Assembly: GCA_021798135.1 (NCBI GenBank)
Contig: JAJZYI010000041.1
Span: 1 to 14,629 of the forward strand
Source: Actinomycetes bacterium
GTDB taxonomy: Bacteria > Actinomycetota > Acidimicrobiia > Acidimicrobiales > UBA8190
DNA length: 14,629 nt
Direction: 5' to 3'
The notes beneath the pieces were generated by a model. The model searched no databases and was not told the DNA's origin. It saw only the letters and a program-made list of their open reading frames with translations. This document shows, in pieces, positions 6,580-14,527 of the stretch; position 1 is the first letter of the stretch; each line of letters begins with the position of its first letter. The position numbers and the translations under genes are program-made.

Positions 6580-9500
6580 GCCGCCGTGGTACCGGGGTCG
6601 ACGTGGCGTTGGTGGCCGTCCCAGGTGAAGCGTGTGGAGGTCACGGGTTCGTCGGGGCGCCCGGGGTGCAGGTGGTGGATGGCGATGCCGTCGAGTGTGG
6701 CGTACTGGCACCACTCGTGGTCGCTGGTGAAGACGGCGTCGAGGTCCCAGGCGGTGAAGGTGCCGAAGAGCTGGGCCCGGTTGGCGGTGTCGACACCGGC
6801 GAACAGCTCGTCGAGCAGGATCAGGCGTGGGCAGGTCGAGGGGCCGCCGTCGGTGTCGGCGTAGTGGGCGGCCACCGAGGCGATCATCGGCAGGTGCAGC
6901 GCCATCGAGCGCTCGCCGGTGGACAGGCGCTGCAGCCGCCGGGGGGTGGCCGGCTGGTACCCGTCCCAGTCGCGGTGGGCGATCTGCAGGGTGAATCGGT
7001 GCCAGCGGCGGTAGTCGAGCGTCTCGCGCAGGCGCGCCTCCCACGGGGCGTTGCCCTCGAGCTCGGCGCGCGCCTGGTCCACCCGGGCGCGAACGAAGTC
7101 CTGCAGCGACGCACGCTCGGTGTCGGCTAGGTCGGCGGGGTCGCGCAGCAGCAGGGCGCGGGCCGCCTTGACGGCGTCGAGCTGGTCGGGGTCGACCCCC
7201 CAGTGGAGCCGGACACGGACGCCGGCGGCGGCGGTGCGCACGGCGTCGAGCTGCTGGTTGATGGAGTCCACCAGGGCGTTGGCCTGGCGGATGCGGTCCG
7301 CCAGGGCCCGGCGGACGCTGCCAGCCAGGGTCTGCTCGAACAGGCGCTCCTCATCGTCGGCCAGCTCGGCCCGGCCGCGCGCGAGCTCGCCAGCCAGTGC
7401 GTCCGCCAGCTCGCCGACGCGCCGGCGCAGGCCTCCCACGGTGGTGCGCAAGGCCCACCAGTGGCCGACCAGCTCGCGGTCGACGTCGACGCGAGTGCCG
7501 AGCGCGGTGCGGGCCTGGTGGACCTGCTCCCGGACCCGTTCGGACAGCCGTTCGACGGCCTGCTCGGCGGTGTCGACGCCGCCATGGTCGGCCAGCGCGG
7601 CACGGGCGAAGGCGAGCACGGCGGAGACCCCGTCGAGCGCGGCGGGGGGATCGATGCCGGCGTCGGCAAGGAGGCCGTTGGCCACGTCGACCAGGTTCCG
7701 GTGGGCGGCGTCGCGGGCCGCCTCGGCCTGCTGGCGGGCATCGGCGGCATCCCGCACGACCTGGGACAGCTCCCCGACCCGCTGGCGCAGCCCGGGGATG
7801 CGGCCGCGCAGCTCATCGACGAGGCGGCCGGCGTCGGACCGCTCGGCCTGCAGCGCTTCGATCCGCTGCAGGACCTGGTGGTACTCGACGCCGACCGTCG
7901 CATCGAGGGCGGCGGCGCGCGCCTCGACCTGCCGGGCCTCGGCGCGGGCGGCGGCGTGGTCGGCGTCGGCCTGGTCGGCCCGTGCGGCGTCGGCGGCGGC
8001 CCGCTGCTCGGCACGGCCGAGCGCCATGGTGGCGGCGGCGGTCTCGCGCCGGCGCCGCGCCCAGGTCGTGGCGGCCGACTCGAGCCGGCGAAGCCCTTCG
8101 TCGACGGTGTCGAGCCCGGCCCGCTCGGCCGGCAGCCCGTGGCGGGCGCTGCACGAGGTGAGCGACCGCAGGGCGCCGCGCACGTCGTCCTCGGCCCGGC
8201 GGACCCGGTCTCGGGCGTCCTCGGCCCGGGCGTCGGCCTCGCCCAGGCGGATGGCAGCAGCGTGGGCCTCGCGGCGGGCGTCGTGGACCGGCGCGCCGCT
8301 CGGGGCGGCGCCGAGCTCGGCGCGCACGGCGGCGGCGTGCCGGTCGAGGTCCTCGCGCCGGCGCCAGACGCCTTGCCGCCGCTCGGCCGTGGCGGCCAGG
8401 GCGGCGTCGATGTCGGCCAGGTGGGCGCGGCGGTGGCGTTCGCGGGCGGGCGCGCCCAGGACGCGGGCGGGCCGGTCGGGACCGCGCCCGAGGGCGCTGC
8501 CCAGCCGGTAGGTGCCGTCCCGTCCGATCGCCACGTCGGGCACGTCGGGTGCCGGCACGGTGGCGCCGGCGAGGACGCTGTCGACGAGCGGGACGGCGGC
8601 GAGGACGGCGGCGACCGTGGCCTCGGCGACGTCGCCACCGCGGGCAGGGACCAGGAGTGCGTCGAGCGCCGTCTCCGACACCGCCGGCCGGGCGGTCAGC
8701 ACCAGGTCGGCGCGGCCGTCGGCCAGGGTCACCGAGCCGTCCGGCCCGACCCAGGCGTCGAGCAGGCCGGCGCCGGTCAGCGCAGCTTCCACACGGTCGA
8801 CCGCCACCGGGGTGGCACCGGCGACCGGGTCCACCAGCAGCCACAGTGGCGCACCGGCCAGGCCGTCGCGCCCGGTTCGCCACGGCGGGGCGTCCACCTC
8901 GGGGAGGGCGCTGTGCTCCCACCGGGCCCGCTCGTCGAGGAGGCCGCTGCGCTCGTGCTCGAGGGCCTCCTCCTCCACGTCGAGGTCCCGGCTGGTCACC
9001 GCGATCTGGCGCTCCAGGTCGGTCTGCAGCCCGGCCAGTGCCGCGGAGACGTGGTCGGGGTCGTCGGCCGGTCGCGGCAGGGCAGCCGCCACCAGGTCGG
9101 GCCCGATCACCGAGCAGCCCGACGCCCACCGATCGACGTCGGTGGCGTAGCGGGCGGCGGCGGCGTCGGCGTCGGCGTGCGCGCGGCGGTGGTCGTCGTG
9201 GCGGCGGCCGAGGTCGTCCTCCGCCGCTGCCGCCTGCTCCTCATGCAGCGACCGGCGGAGCACCGCCTGTTCGTGGTCGTGCAGCGCGGCGCGCACCTCG
9301 GCCAGCAGGGTGCGGCGGGCGCCCAGCCAGGCGGCGACCAGGCGCTCGCCGGCGTCGGCACCCTCGGCACCCTCGGCGTCGGCGACGACGGCGTCGGCGC
9401 CGACGGGCTGACCGGCAGCGCGCAGGTCACGCCCGGCATGCTCGAGGTTGGCGGTGGCGGCGTCGCTGTCGGCGGCGGCGGCGTCGCGCTCACGGGCGGC

Positions 9501-10616
9501 GGCGTCGCTGGCGGACCGGGCGGTCCCGGCGGCGACCAGCTGCCGGTCGGCGATCTCGCCCAGCCGGCGGGCCTGGGCGCGCAGGTCGGCGAGGGCGGCG
9601 CCGTCCCGGTAGGCGTCGGAGTCCTTGCACGCCTCGATGGCGACGCCGGCGTCGGCCACGCGTTGCTCGCCGACGCGCAGCTCGACGTCGACCCGGTCGG
9701 CCTGGGCGCTGACGTCGCGGAGCTCGTCGCGGGCCTTGCGCTCGGACCGGGTCACGTCGTCGCGGCGGGTCTCCGCCGAGGTCACCGCCGCGGCGCCGGC
9801 GACGACCACCGCAAGGGCGTAGTCCCGCTGGCGCCCGGCGAGCAGCCGCACCTCGCGCAGCTCGGCATCGAGTGCCTTGAGCTCGTCGCGGCGGCGGTCG
9901 AGGCGCTCGAAGCCCTCGGCGACGGCGGCGATGTCGTGCTCGTCGAGCGGCGGCAGGGCTTCGGAGAGGACGGTCGACAGCTGTTCGACGTTGACGAGCT
10001 GCTGGGAGAGCTTCTCCTTGCGCAGGGTGAGCAGGGCGCCGACGACCGAGGCGTAGCGGTCGGCGCCGAAGCCGGGGAAGAGCACCTCGCGCACCGCGGC
10101 CCGGTGCTGCTCGCCGCTGTCGTGGACCCTGCCGGTGTCGCCGATGGCCTCGACCAGGGCCTGGCGCGAAACGGGCACCCGGTTGACGTCCAGCAGGTGC
10201 AGGCCGTGACCGACGGCGAGGGTGGTGGTGAAGTAGTCCGGATCGGCCCGCCGGGTCGACTGCGACGCCCGGATCCGGGCGCCGACGGTGAAGACCTCGT
10301 CGCCCCGGCGGAACTCCACCCAGGCGAAGCCGGTGCGCGTCGCCTCGTCGGTCCCGGTCATCACGCGGTCGAACAGCCCGCCACGGGACTTGGCGGCGGA
10401 CGTCAGCCGTGAGGGGGAGGCGTCGGCATCGAGCAGGAACGGCAACAGCAGTTCCAGGGCCAGGGACTTGCCCGACCCGTTGGGGCCGCGGAGCAGCAGC
10501 CGGCCGCGGTGGAAGGTGAAGATCTCGTCCCAGTAGCGCCAGACCGACACCAGCCCGGCGCGCGTCGGGCGCCACCGGTCGGGGGACGGCAGGCCCTTGA
10601 CGGGGTCGGCGGTCAC
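6576..10616 (-). CDS. jetC: Wadjet SMC/SbcC-like ATPase JetC (TIGR02680-like)
   Basis: This is a 1346-residue SMC/Rad50-type motor. The N-terminal Walker A is GPNGSGKS at 44-51. The C-terminal head holds the ABC signature LSTGE at 1231-1235, Walker B LILLDE at 1265-1270, and the D-loop FAGVD at 1272-1276. Between the heads lie long Ala/Arg/Glu/Asp-rich heptad stretches that should form antiparallel coiled coils. They are interrupted at about 575-720 by a globular segment (APLWLLVDP, GLLDAWVGPDG, LADGRADLVL), which I read as the hinge or the family insert. The complex is expected to load on DNA, extrude loops with ATP, and license JetD on small plasmids. The GTG at 10616 overlaps the jetB stop as GTGA and has AGGAGG just upstream. 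No truncation or missing ATPase residue is visible. A 1069-residue antisense frame over this gene is a codon-bias artefact. Confidence 0.93.
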   Translation of the reverse strand: MTADPVKGLPSPDRWRPTRAGLVSVWRYWDEIFTFHRGRLLLRGPNGSGKSLALELLLPFLLDADASPSRLTSAAKSRGGLFDRVMTGTDEATRTGFAWVEFRRGDEVFTVGARIRASQSTRRADPDYFTTTLAVGHGLHLLDVNRVPVSRQALVEAIGDTGRVHDSGEQHRAAVREVLFPGFGADRYASVVGALLTLRKEKLSQQLVNVEQLSTVLSEALPPLDEHDIAAVAEGFERLDRRRDELKALDAELREVRLLAGRQRDYALAVVVAGAAAVTSAETRRDDVTRSERKARDELRDVSAQADRVDVELRVGEQRVADAGVAIEACKDSDAYRDGAALADLRAQARRLGEIADRQLVAAGTARSASDAAARERDAAAADSDAATANLEHAGRDLRAAGQPVGADAVVADAEGAEGADAGERLVAAWLGARRTLLAEVRAALHDHEQAVLRRSLHEEQAAAAEDDLGRRHDDHRRAHADADAAAARYATDVDRWASGCSVIGPDLVAAALPRPADDPDHVSAALAGLQTDLERQIAVTSRDLDVEEEALEHERSGLLDERARWEHSALPEVDAPPWRTGRDGLAGAPLWLLVDPVAGATPVAVDRVEAALTGAGLLDAWVGPDGSVTLADGRADLVLTARPAVSETALDALLVPARGGDVAEATVAAVLAAVPLVDSVLAGATVPAPDVPDVAIGRDGTYRLGSALGRGPDRPARVLGAPARERHRRAHLADIDAALAATAERRQGVWRRREDLDRHAAAVRAELGAAPSGAPVHDARREAHAAAIRLGEADARAEDARDRVRRAEDDVRGALRSLTSCSARHGLPAERAGLDTVDEGLRRLESAATTWARRRRETAAATMALGRAEQRAAADAARADQADADHAAARAEARQVEARAAALDATVGVEYHQVLQRIEALQAERSDAGRLVDELRGRIPGLRQRVGELSQVVRDAADARQQAEAARDAAHRNLVDVANGLLADAGIDPPAALDGVSAVLAFARAALADHGGVDTAEQAVERLSERVREQVHQARTALGTRVDVDRELVGHWWALRTTVGGLRRRVGELADALAGELARGRAELADDEERLFEQTLAGSVRRALADRIRQANALVDSINQQLDAVRTAAAGVRVRLHWGVDPDQLDAVKAARALLLRDPADLADTERASLQDFVRARVDQARAELEGNAPWEARLRETLDYRRWHRFTLQIAHRDWDGYQPATPRRLQRLSTGERSMALHLPMIASVAAHYADTDGGPSTCPRLILLDELFAGVDTANRAQLFGTFTAWDLDAVFTSDHEWCQYATLDGIAIHHLHPGRPDEPVTSTRFTWDGHQRHVDPGTTAA

Positions 10617-11917
10617 GGGACCTCCTCGAAGAGCGTGGGGCCGGAGACCACGGCAGGGGCGCTGCGGTACCGGGCAAGCGCCGGACGGGCGTGCACACCG
10701 CCCTCGTCGTCCCTCCGGGCGAGGCCGAGACCGACGAGGAGATCGACGGCCTGGCGGGCGAGGCCCTCGGGTCCTCGCTCTTCGCGCTGGCCACGCGCCC
10801 AGCCGGGGAACCGGTCGAGGACGTCCTGCACCGCACTGCGCAGCTCGCCGGCCGTCAGGTGGGCGAGGCGCCGCGACCCGTCGGGATCGATCGGCACCAG
10901 CCGATCGGCGAGGAGCAGGGCCAGCTGGTGGGCGTTGCCGGCGGGTGCCGGGAACGCCACGTCGGTGGCGATGGCCTCCGGATCGACGGCCAGGATCCCG
11001 TCGGCCCGCTCCTCGAGCTGCAGGCCGGCCTCGGCTGCCCGGTCCCGCAGCCACCGCCGGCCGCTGATGCTGGCGAGGTAGGCGGCCTCCACCTCGCCGA
11101 GGTCCTCGACGTTGACGACCGGGTCATCGAGCACACGGCGACCCAGCCGGTGGCGGGCCCAGCGGTTGCGCGCCTCTTCCCCCATCTCGGCACCGGGCTC
11201 CTCCCCGGCTCCGGTGCCGTACCGGGGCTCGTCGAGGAGCCGGTCGACGGCATCGTCGGTGCCAAGGGTGTCGGGCAGGGCGCTCGGCGCCGTCGCCGGC
11301 ACCAGCAGCCGGTGCAGCCGGGCCGTGTCGGCGGACAGCAGGGCGTTGGCCCGGTCGCTGCCGACGTAGGCGTCGAGCTCGCCGGCGGACACCTCGAGCG
11401 CACCCCAGCCGATGAGGGCGCGCAGCGCGTCGACGAAGGCGGTGCGCTCCGCCTGGCGGCTGGTGTCGAGGCCGGCGTCCGCCGTGACCGCTCCGGCGAG
11501 CATGCCGACCGTGGTGACGGGATGCCGGACGAGCTCGGCGCACACCAGGCAGAGCAACTGGTAGCGCCGCCGGTCGAACGGGAGCCGTTCGCCGCGCGTC
11601 CGGCGCAGCGGCCGGGTGGGGTCCACGACCGCCGGCCGCTTGGCCAGGCGGGCGAAACCCGACGCGACGTCGACGGCGAGCGCCCAGCCGCAGGTCTGCT
11701 CGAAGTAGTCCGCCAGCCAGGTGCTGTGGCGCACCACCAGCCGGAAAGCGCCGGGATCGCTCCCGGCGGCAAGCAGCGGCTGGGCGAGCAGACGTCGCAC
11801 GGCTTCGGAGCGCTCCGCCTGCAGGTGCTCGTGCAGGTGGGGAGACGGGCGCCGGGACGGTGCCGGCACGTCGGAACCCCCACGGTCGGGCGCGTGCGGG
11901 GCGGCGCCGTCAGGCAC
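10613..11917 (-). CDS. jetB: Wadjet subunit JetB (DUF2398, TIGR02678-like)
   Basis: This is a 434-residue cytoplasmic protein of the DUF2398 type. The recognised pattern includes RLVVRHSTWLADYFEQTCGWAL near residues 55-80, DPTRPLRRTRGERLPFDRRRYQLLCLVCAEL at about 100-130, and AHLTAGELRSAVQDVLDRFPGW near the C-terminus. In Wadjet complexes the B subunit is a KITE-like winged-helix partner that joins the JetA kleisin to the JetC ATPase; this role is taken from the family. The start is the second of two close GTG codons, at 11917, because GGAGG lies six bases before it and only touches the first (11923). It overlaps the jetA stop by eight bases. Its own TGA overlaps the jetC GTG by four bases, so A, B and C are likely coupled in translation. 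Confidence 0.88.
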   Translation of the reverse strand: MPDGAAPHAPDRGGSDVPAPSRRPSPHLHEHLQAERSEAVRRLLAQPLLAAGSDPGAFRLVVRHSTWLADYFEQTCGWALAVDVASGFARLAKRPAVVDPTRPLRRTRGERLPFDRRRYQLLCLVCAELVRHPVTTVGMLAGAVTADAGLDTSRQAERTAFVDALRALIGWGALEVSAGELDAYVGSDRANALLSADTARLHRLLVPATAPSALPDTLGTDDAVDRLLDEPRYGTGAGEEPGAEMGEEARNRWARHRLGRRVLDDPVVNVEDLGEVEAAYLASISGRRWLRDRAAEAGLQLEERADGILAVDPEAIATDVAFPAPAGNAHQLALLLADRLVPIDPDGSRRLAHLTAGELRSAVQDVLDRFPGWARGQREERGPEGLARQAVDLLVGLGLARRDDEGGVHARPALARYRSAPAVVSGPTLFEEVP

Positions 11918-13493
11918 CGACACCCTCCGCCACGTGCAGCGTCCCGTCGTCGGCACCGTTCGCGTGGCCCAGCTCGTCGGTCAGGGTGATGGACACGAGC
12001 AGGTCGGGGCCGCGCAGCACCCCGTGATCGGTAGCGAGGACCGCCACCGCTCCGTCGGCGGGGGGACGCAGGACGACCTCGACCCTCCCGTCGGCGGAGA
12101 GGGTCCGCCTGGCACCGTCGGCGTCGAGCGGTGCCTGCAGGCCAGCGGCGAGCAGCTCGAGCAGCTCGGCGAAGGCCAACGGGTCGAGGTGGCCGAACCG
12201 GGAGAGCGCCACGGTGCCGCCCGTGGCGAGAGCGGCGCGCAGCTGGTGGTGGGAGGCGAGCTGCGCCGACTGCGCCCGTTGACGAGCGGCACGCAGCAGC
12301 GCGGGATCGCCGACCGGGCGGGACCGCCCACGGTTCGTCAACGTGCCCGTGGTCCGCAGGGCGGGCGCTACCTCCACCGGCTCGACGTCGGCCCACGTCA
12401 GCGACAGCGCCCGTTCCCGACCGTCGATGCTGGGGAGGTGGGCGTGGCGCGCCGGCCACAGGCCGAAGGCAGAAGCGAAGAGGCGGTGGGCCTCCTCCTC
12501 GCCGGGGGCGGCGGCGAACCACGCCGCCAGGCGCCGGAAGTCGTGCCCGATGGAGGCGGACCGCCGGCGGCTGTCCCAGCGGCGCTCGAGGACGCGAAGC
12601 AGCTCGATGATGGCCGTGCGAGCCGTCTCGAGCAGGCCGGCGATGCGGGGCACGGACCCGTCTTCCGGCGCGAACCACGCCTGCAGAGCCCGCCAGCGGC
12701 GCTGGCGCTCGGCCAGCCACGCCGGCCCGGGGTCGTCGCCGGCCACCGGAGCGAGGTTGGCGCCAGCGAGCGCCCGATCGAACACCGTCGCCAGCCCGGC
12801 GGCCTGCACCCTGGCGATGCCCGTCGCCAGGCGGCGCTGCGGCCGCTCGACCCCGTGCACGTACTCCTCGAGGTAGGCAACCGTCCGTCGCTTGACGTCG
12901 GCGAAGACGTCGTCGTCGACCCCGTCCTCGCGCAGCAGCCGCTGCAGGTGGCCGTTGAACTGCCGGACGCTGACGACCAGGCTCTCGTGGCCGTGCTCGA
13001 TCTGGGCGAGCTGCAGGTGGACCTTGGCGTCGTCCGGACCCCGCGGCTGCTCGGCCAGCTCGGCGAGGGCAGCCAGGCCGTCGCCGATGGCGTCGAGCAC
13101 GGCCGTCTGCAGCCCGACGGCGTGACGCAGGGCGTCGACGGCTCGCAGCACCCCGACGACGGCGGCCTCGCCCTTGGGGGTCAGCGCCCACAGCAGGTTC
13201 CTGCGCTCGAACTCCTCGGGCGTGGCGAAGCGCGCCCCGTGGTCCTGGGTGGCCTCGAGGAGCCGCCAGCCGGTCAGGGCGGCCAGCGCCCGCTGCAGGG
13301 CGTCGTCGTCCGTAGGCTCGTCCCAGCCGGCGCGCGCCAGCGCCCCCCGCACCTGGTCGAGGTTGAGGGCCGGTGCCAGCACCGCAGACTCCTCGAACGC
13401 CGCCATGATCGCCACGTGCAGCGCGTTGAGTTCGGTGGTGGTGAACCGGAACAGGTCCGGGTCGATCGAGCGCCACGGCCGGGGCTGCGCCAC
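11910..13493 (-). CDS. jetA: Wadjet subunit JetA (DUF2397, TIGR02677-like)
   Basis: This is a 527-residue first gene of the operon. It begins with a winged-helix-like segment (DLFRFTTTELNALHVAIMAAF, then WRLLEA and RRNLLWALTPKGEAAV). A long helical middle follows, then the DUF2397 hallmark IGHDFRRLAAWFAAAP and AHRLFASAFGLWPARHAHL at about 330-370. It ends in a beta-rich domain (LRPPADGAVAVLATDHGVLRGPDLLVSI). JetA is the kleisin-like subunit that bridges the SMC heads. I place the start at GTG 13493, not at the upstream ATG 13589, because family similarity starts there and a -10-like TACAGT sits six bases upstream. The upstream ATG would also run through the tacA promoter. A GTG at 13529 is another alternative. 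The gap to tacA is 126 bp and is divergent. Confidence 0.88.
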   Translation of the reverse strand: MAQPRPWRSIDPDLFRFTTTELNALHVAIMAAFEESAVLAPALNLDQVRGALARAGWDEPTDDDALQRALAALTGWRLLEATQDHGARFATPEEFERRNLLWALTPKGEAAVVGVLRAVDALRHAVGLQTAVLDAIGDGLAALAELAEQPRGPDDAKVHLQLAQIEHGHESLVVSVRQFNGHLQRLLREDGVDDDVFADVKRRTVAYLEEYVHGVERPQRRLATGIARVQAAGLATVFDRALAGANLAPVAGDDPGPAWLAERQRRWRALQAWFAPEDGSVPRIAGLLETARTAIIELLRVLERRWDSRRRSASIGHDFRRLAAWFAAAPGEEEAHRLFASAFGLWPARHAHLPSIDGRERALSLTWADVEPVEVAPALRTTGTLTNRGRSRPVGDPALLRAARQRAQSAQLASHHQLRAALATGGTVALSRFGHLDPLAFAELLELLAAGLQAPLDADGARRTLSADGRVEVVLRPPADGAVAVLATDHGVLRGPDLLVSITLTDELGHANGADDGTLHVAEGVGA

Positions 13494-13505
13494 GGCACGA
13501 CTGTA
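13494..13505 (-). promoter_or_regulatory. Possible leaderless promoter of jetABCD
   Basis: On the minus strand TACAGT at 13505-13500 fits the actinobacterial -10 pattern TANNNT and ends six bases before the GTG at 13493. The start codon would then be the first or nearly first transcribed base. There is no Shine-Dalgarno sequence, which agrees with a leaderless message. The -35 hexamer 17 bp further upstream (TGGAAC) is poor. Confidence 0.35.
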
Positions 13506-13561
13506 GGACCCGCCTGTGACGAGTTCCACCGCTGTGGTTCCGGACCGAGCGCCGGGGCCCC

Positions 13562-13590
13562 TTGTCCGGAAGGACAGGTGGCCGTACAAT
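13562..13590 (+). promoter_or_regulatory. Promoter and probable operator of the tacA-tacT operon
   Basis: TTGTCC at 13562-13567 (four of six to TTGACA) and TACAAT at 13585-13590 (five of six to TATAAT) are separated by exactly 17 bp, the best sigma-70-type promoter in the window. Two inverted repeats overlap it: TGTCC/GGACA around the -35 and GTAC/GTAC (13584-13587 and 13595-13598) across the -10. TacA-type ribbon-helix-helix antitoxins repress their own operon, so these are natural operator candidates. Confidence 0.6.
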
Positions 13591-13619
13591 GGACGTACAC
13601 CTGTGGAGTGGAGATCACG

Positions 13620-13901
13620 ATGGAGACTGCCTCTAGGAGACGCAGCCGCAGGTTGGAGCTGCGCACCACACCCGAGGAGCGGGAGCTGCTCGATCGCGCC
13701 GTGGCCGCGACCGGCACCGACCTGACCGACTTCGTGGTCTCTCAGGCATCCGACGCGGCCCGCCGGGTGCTGGCCGACCGTGACCGCTTCGTGCTGGACC
13801 CCGAGGCGGCCCGGGCCTGGGAGGAGATCAACTCGCGTCCGGCCAGGGACCTCCCCGGGCTCCGACGCCTCATGGAGCGACCGTCGCCGTTCGAGGAGTG
13901 A
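13620..13901 (+). CDS. tacA: DUF1778 (TacA-type) antitoxin
   Basis: This is a 93-residue protein. Residues 10-50 (RRLELRTTPEERELLDRAVAATGTDLTDFVVSQA) match the DUF1778 ribbon-helix-helix DNA-binding domain. The C-terminal tail (RFVLDPEAARAWEEINSRPARDLPGLRRLM) matches the part that wraps the GNAT toxin in TacA-type antitoxins. It should dimerise, bind the operator at its own promoter and block the toxin. The ATG at 13620 has GGAG (13610-13613) six bases upstream, and GTG 13608 is an in-frame alternative. The TGA overlaps the toxin's GTG (GTGA), so the pair is coupled. The same frame stays open for 1.9 kb upstream, but that stretch is antisense to jetA and jetB and is not coding. The gene symbol is used in the family sense. 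Confidence 0.9.
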   Translation: METASRRRSRRLELRTTPEERELLDRAVAATGTDLTDFVVSQASDAARRVLADRDRFVLDPEAARAWEEINSRPARDLPGLRRLMERPSPFEE

Positions 13902-14416
13902 GCGGCGCGTACCGGCCGCCCGAACCGCTCGACGAGCGGCACAGTCTGGTCCGGTTCACGTGCAGATCCTCCGAGCAGAGCGACTGGCTTCGCCGCATCG
14001 CCCGCCAATCCGCCTCGACCGGCACCACCAAGGTGTTCGTGGTCACCCAGCCGGGCCACGACGAGGTCGTTGCCTCCTACGCCTGGTGCATGGCCCAGGT
14101 GCACAACTCCGACGCTTCGCAGCGGCTTCGCAGGGGTGGAGGCCGCTATCCGCAACCGGTAGCCCTCCTCGCCCGCCTCGGAGTGCACGTCGACCACGAG
14201 GGGCGAGGGCTCGGCGCGGCGCTCCTCCGCGACGTCTTGGCTCGGCTCTCGGAGCTGTCCGAAGACATCGGCTGTCGGGGCCTCCTCGTGCACGCCGAGT
14301 CCGCCCAAGCTCGCGGCTTCTACCTGCACCTGCTGCCCGAGCTCGAGCCGAGCCCCACCGATGACCTCCACCTCGTTCTGCTCATGAAGGACGTGCGGCG
14401 CACCCTTGGCTCGTGA
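13898..14416 (+). CDS. tacT: GNAT acetyltransferase toxin (TacT-type)
   Basis: This is a 172-residue GNAT fold. Toxins of this class acetylate the amino group of charged aminoacyl-tRNAs with acetyl-CoA and stop translation. Visible elements are an N-terminal RFTCRSSEQSDWLRRIA, strands TKVFVV and VVASYAW, a core strand PVALLARLGVHVD (87-99), the acetyl-CoA phosphate loop EGRGLGAALL (101-110) and GFYLHL with Tyr142, the likely catalytic tyrosine. Two things depart from the family. Glu101 stands where the loop motif usually has Gln or Arg, and the usual FGF after the tyrosine is replaced by LLPELEP. The GTG at 13898 overlaps the tacA stop and has GAGGAG upstream. Pairing with tacA makes the toxin role much more likely than general acetyltransferase activity. 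An IS element starts about 12 bp after the stop. Confidence 0.87.
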   Translation: MSGAYRPPEPLDERHSLVRFTCRSSEQSDWLRRIARQSASTGTTKVFVVTQPGHDEVVASYAWCMAQVHNSDASQRLRRGGGRYPQPVALLARLGVHVDHEGRGLGAALLRDVLARLSELSEDIGCRGLLVHAESAQARGFYLHLLPELEPSPTDDLHLVLLMKDVRRTLGS

Positions 14417-14475
14417 TCGCCACATCCGGCTCTGTCCGTACCAGGTGGCGTCCGGTCCGCGGTGTAAATCGACGA

Positions 14476-14527
14476 CGGGCGTAGGTTCCTCTCGAAGCCT
14501 GGAAGCAGAGAAAGGAACCCACGCCCG
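14476..14527 (+). promoter_or_regulatory. Hairpin covering the transposase ribosome-binding site and start
   Basis: CGGGCGTAGGTTCCT (14476-14490) pairs with AGGAACCCACGCCCG (14513-14527) in a 15-bp stem with one A-C mismatch and a 22-nt loop. The 3' arm contains most of the AAAGGAA Shine-Dalgarno sequence (14511-14517) and reaches the first base of the GTG start. Transcripts that enter from outside the IS would fold it and shut off translation, as is known for several other IS families. Confidence 0.6.

Noticed and set aside
7203..10412. 1069-residue plus-strand open frame antisense to jetC
   Set aside because: It is Gly/Val/Asp-rich with no domain, mirrors the codon bias of jetC, and has no credible ribosome-binding site. 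Long antisense open frames are expected at this GC content.
13494..13589. Longer jetA start at the ATG 13589
   Set aside because: The extra 32 residues look non-coding and would overlap the tacA promoter. Family similarity starts near GTG 13493.
11721..13901. 726-residue plus-strand open frame that ends in tacA
   Set aside because: Only the last 93 codons have coding character. The rest is antisense to jetA and jetB, and a good promoter and Shine-Dalgarno sequence lie just before ATG 13620.
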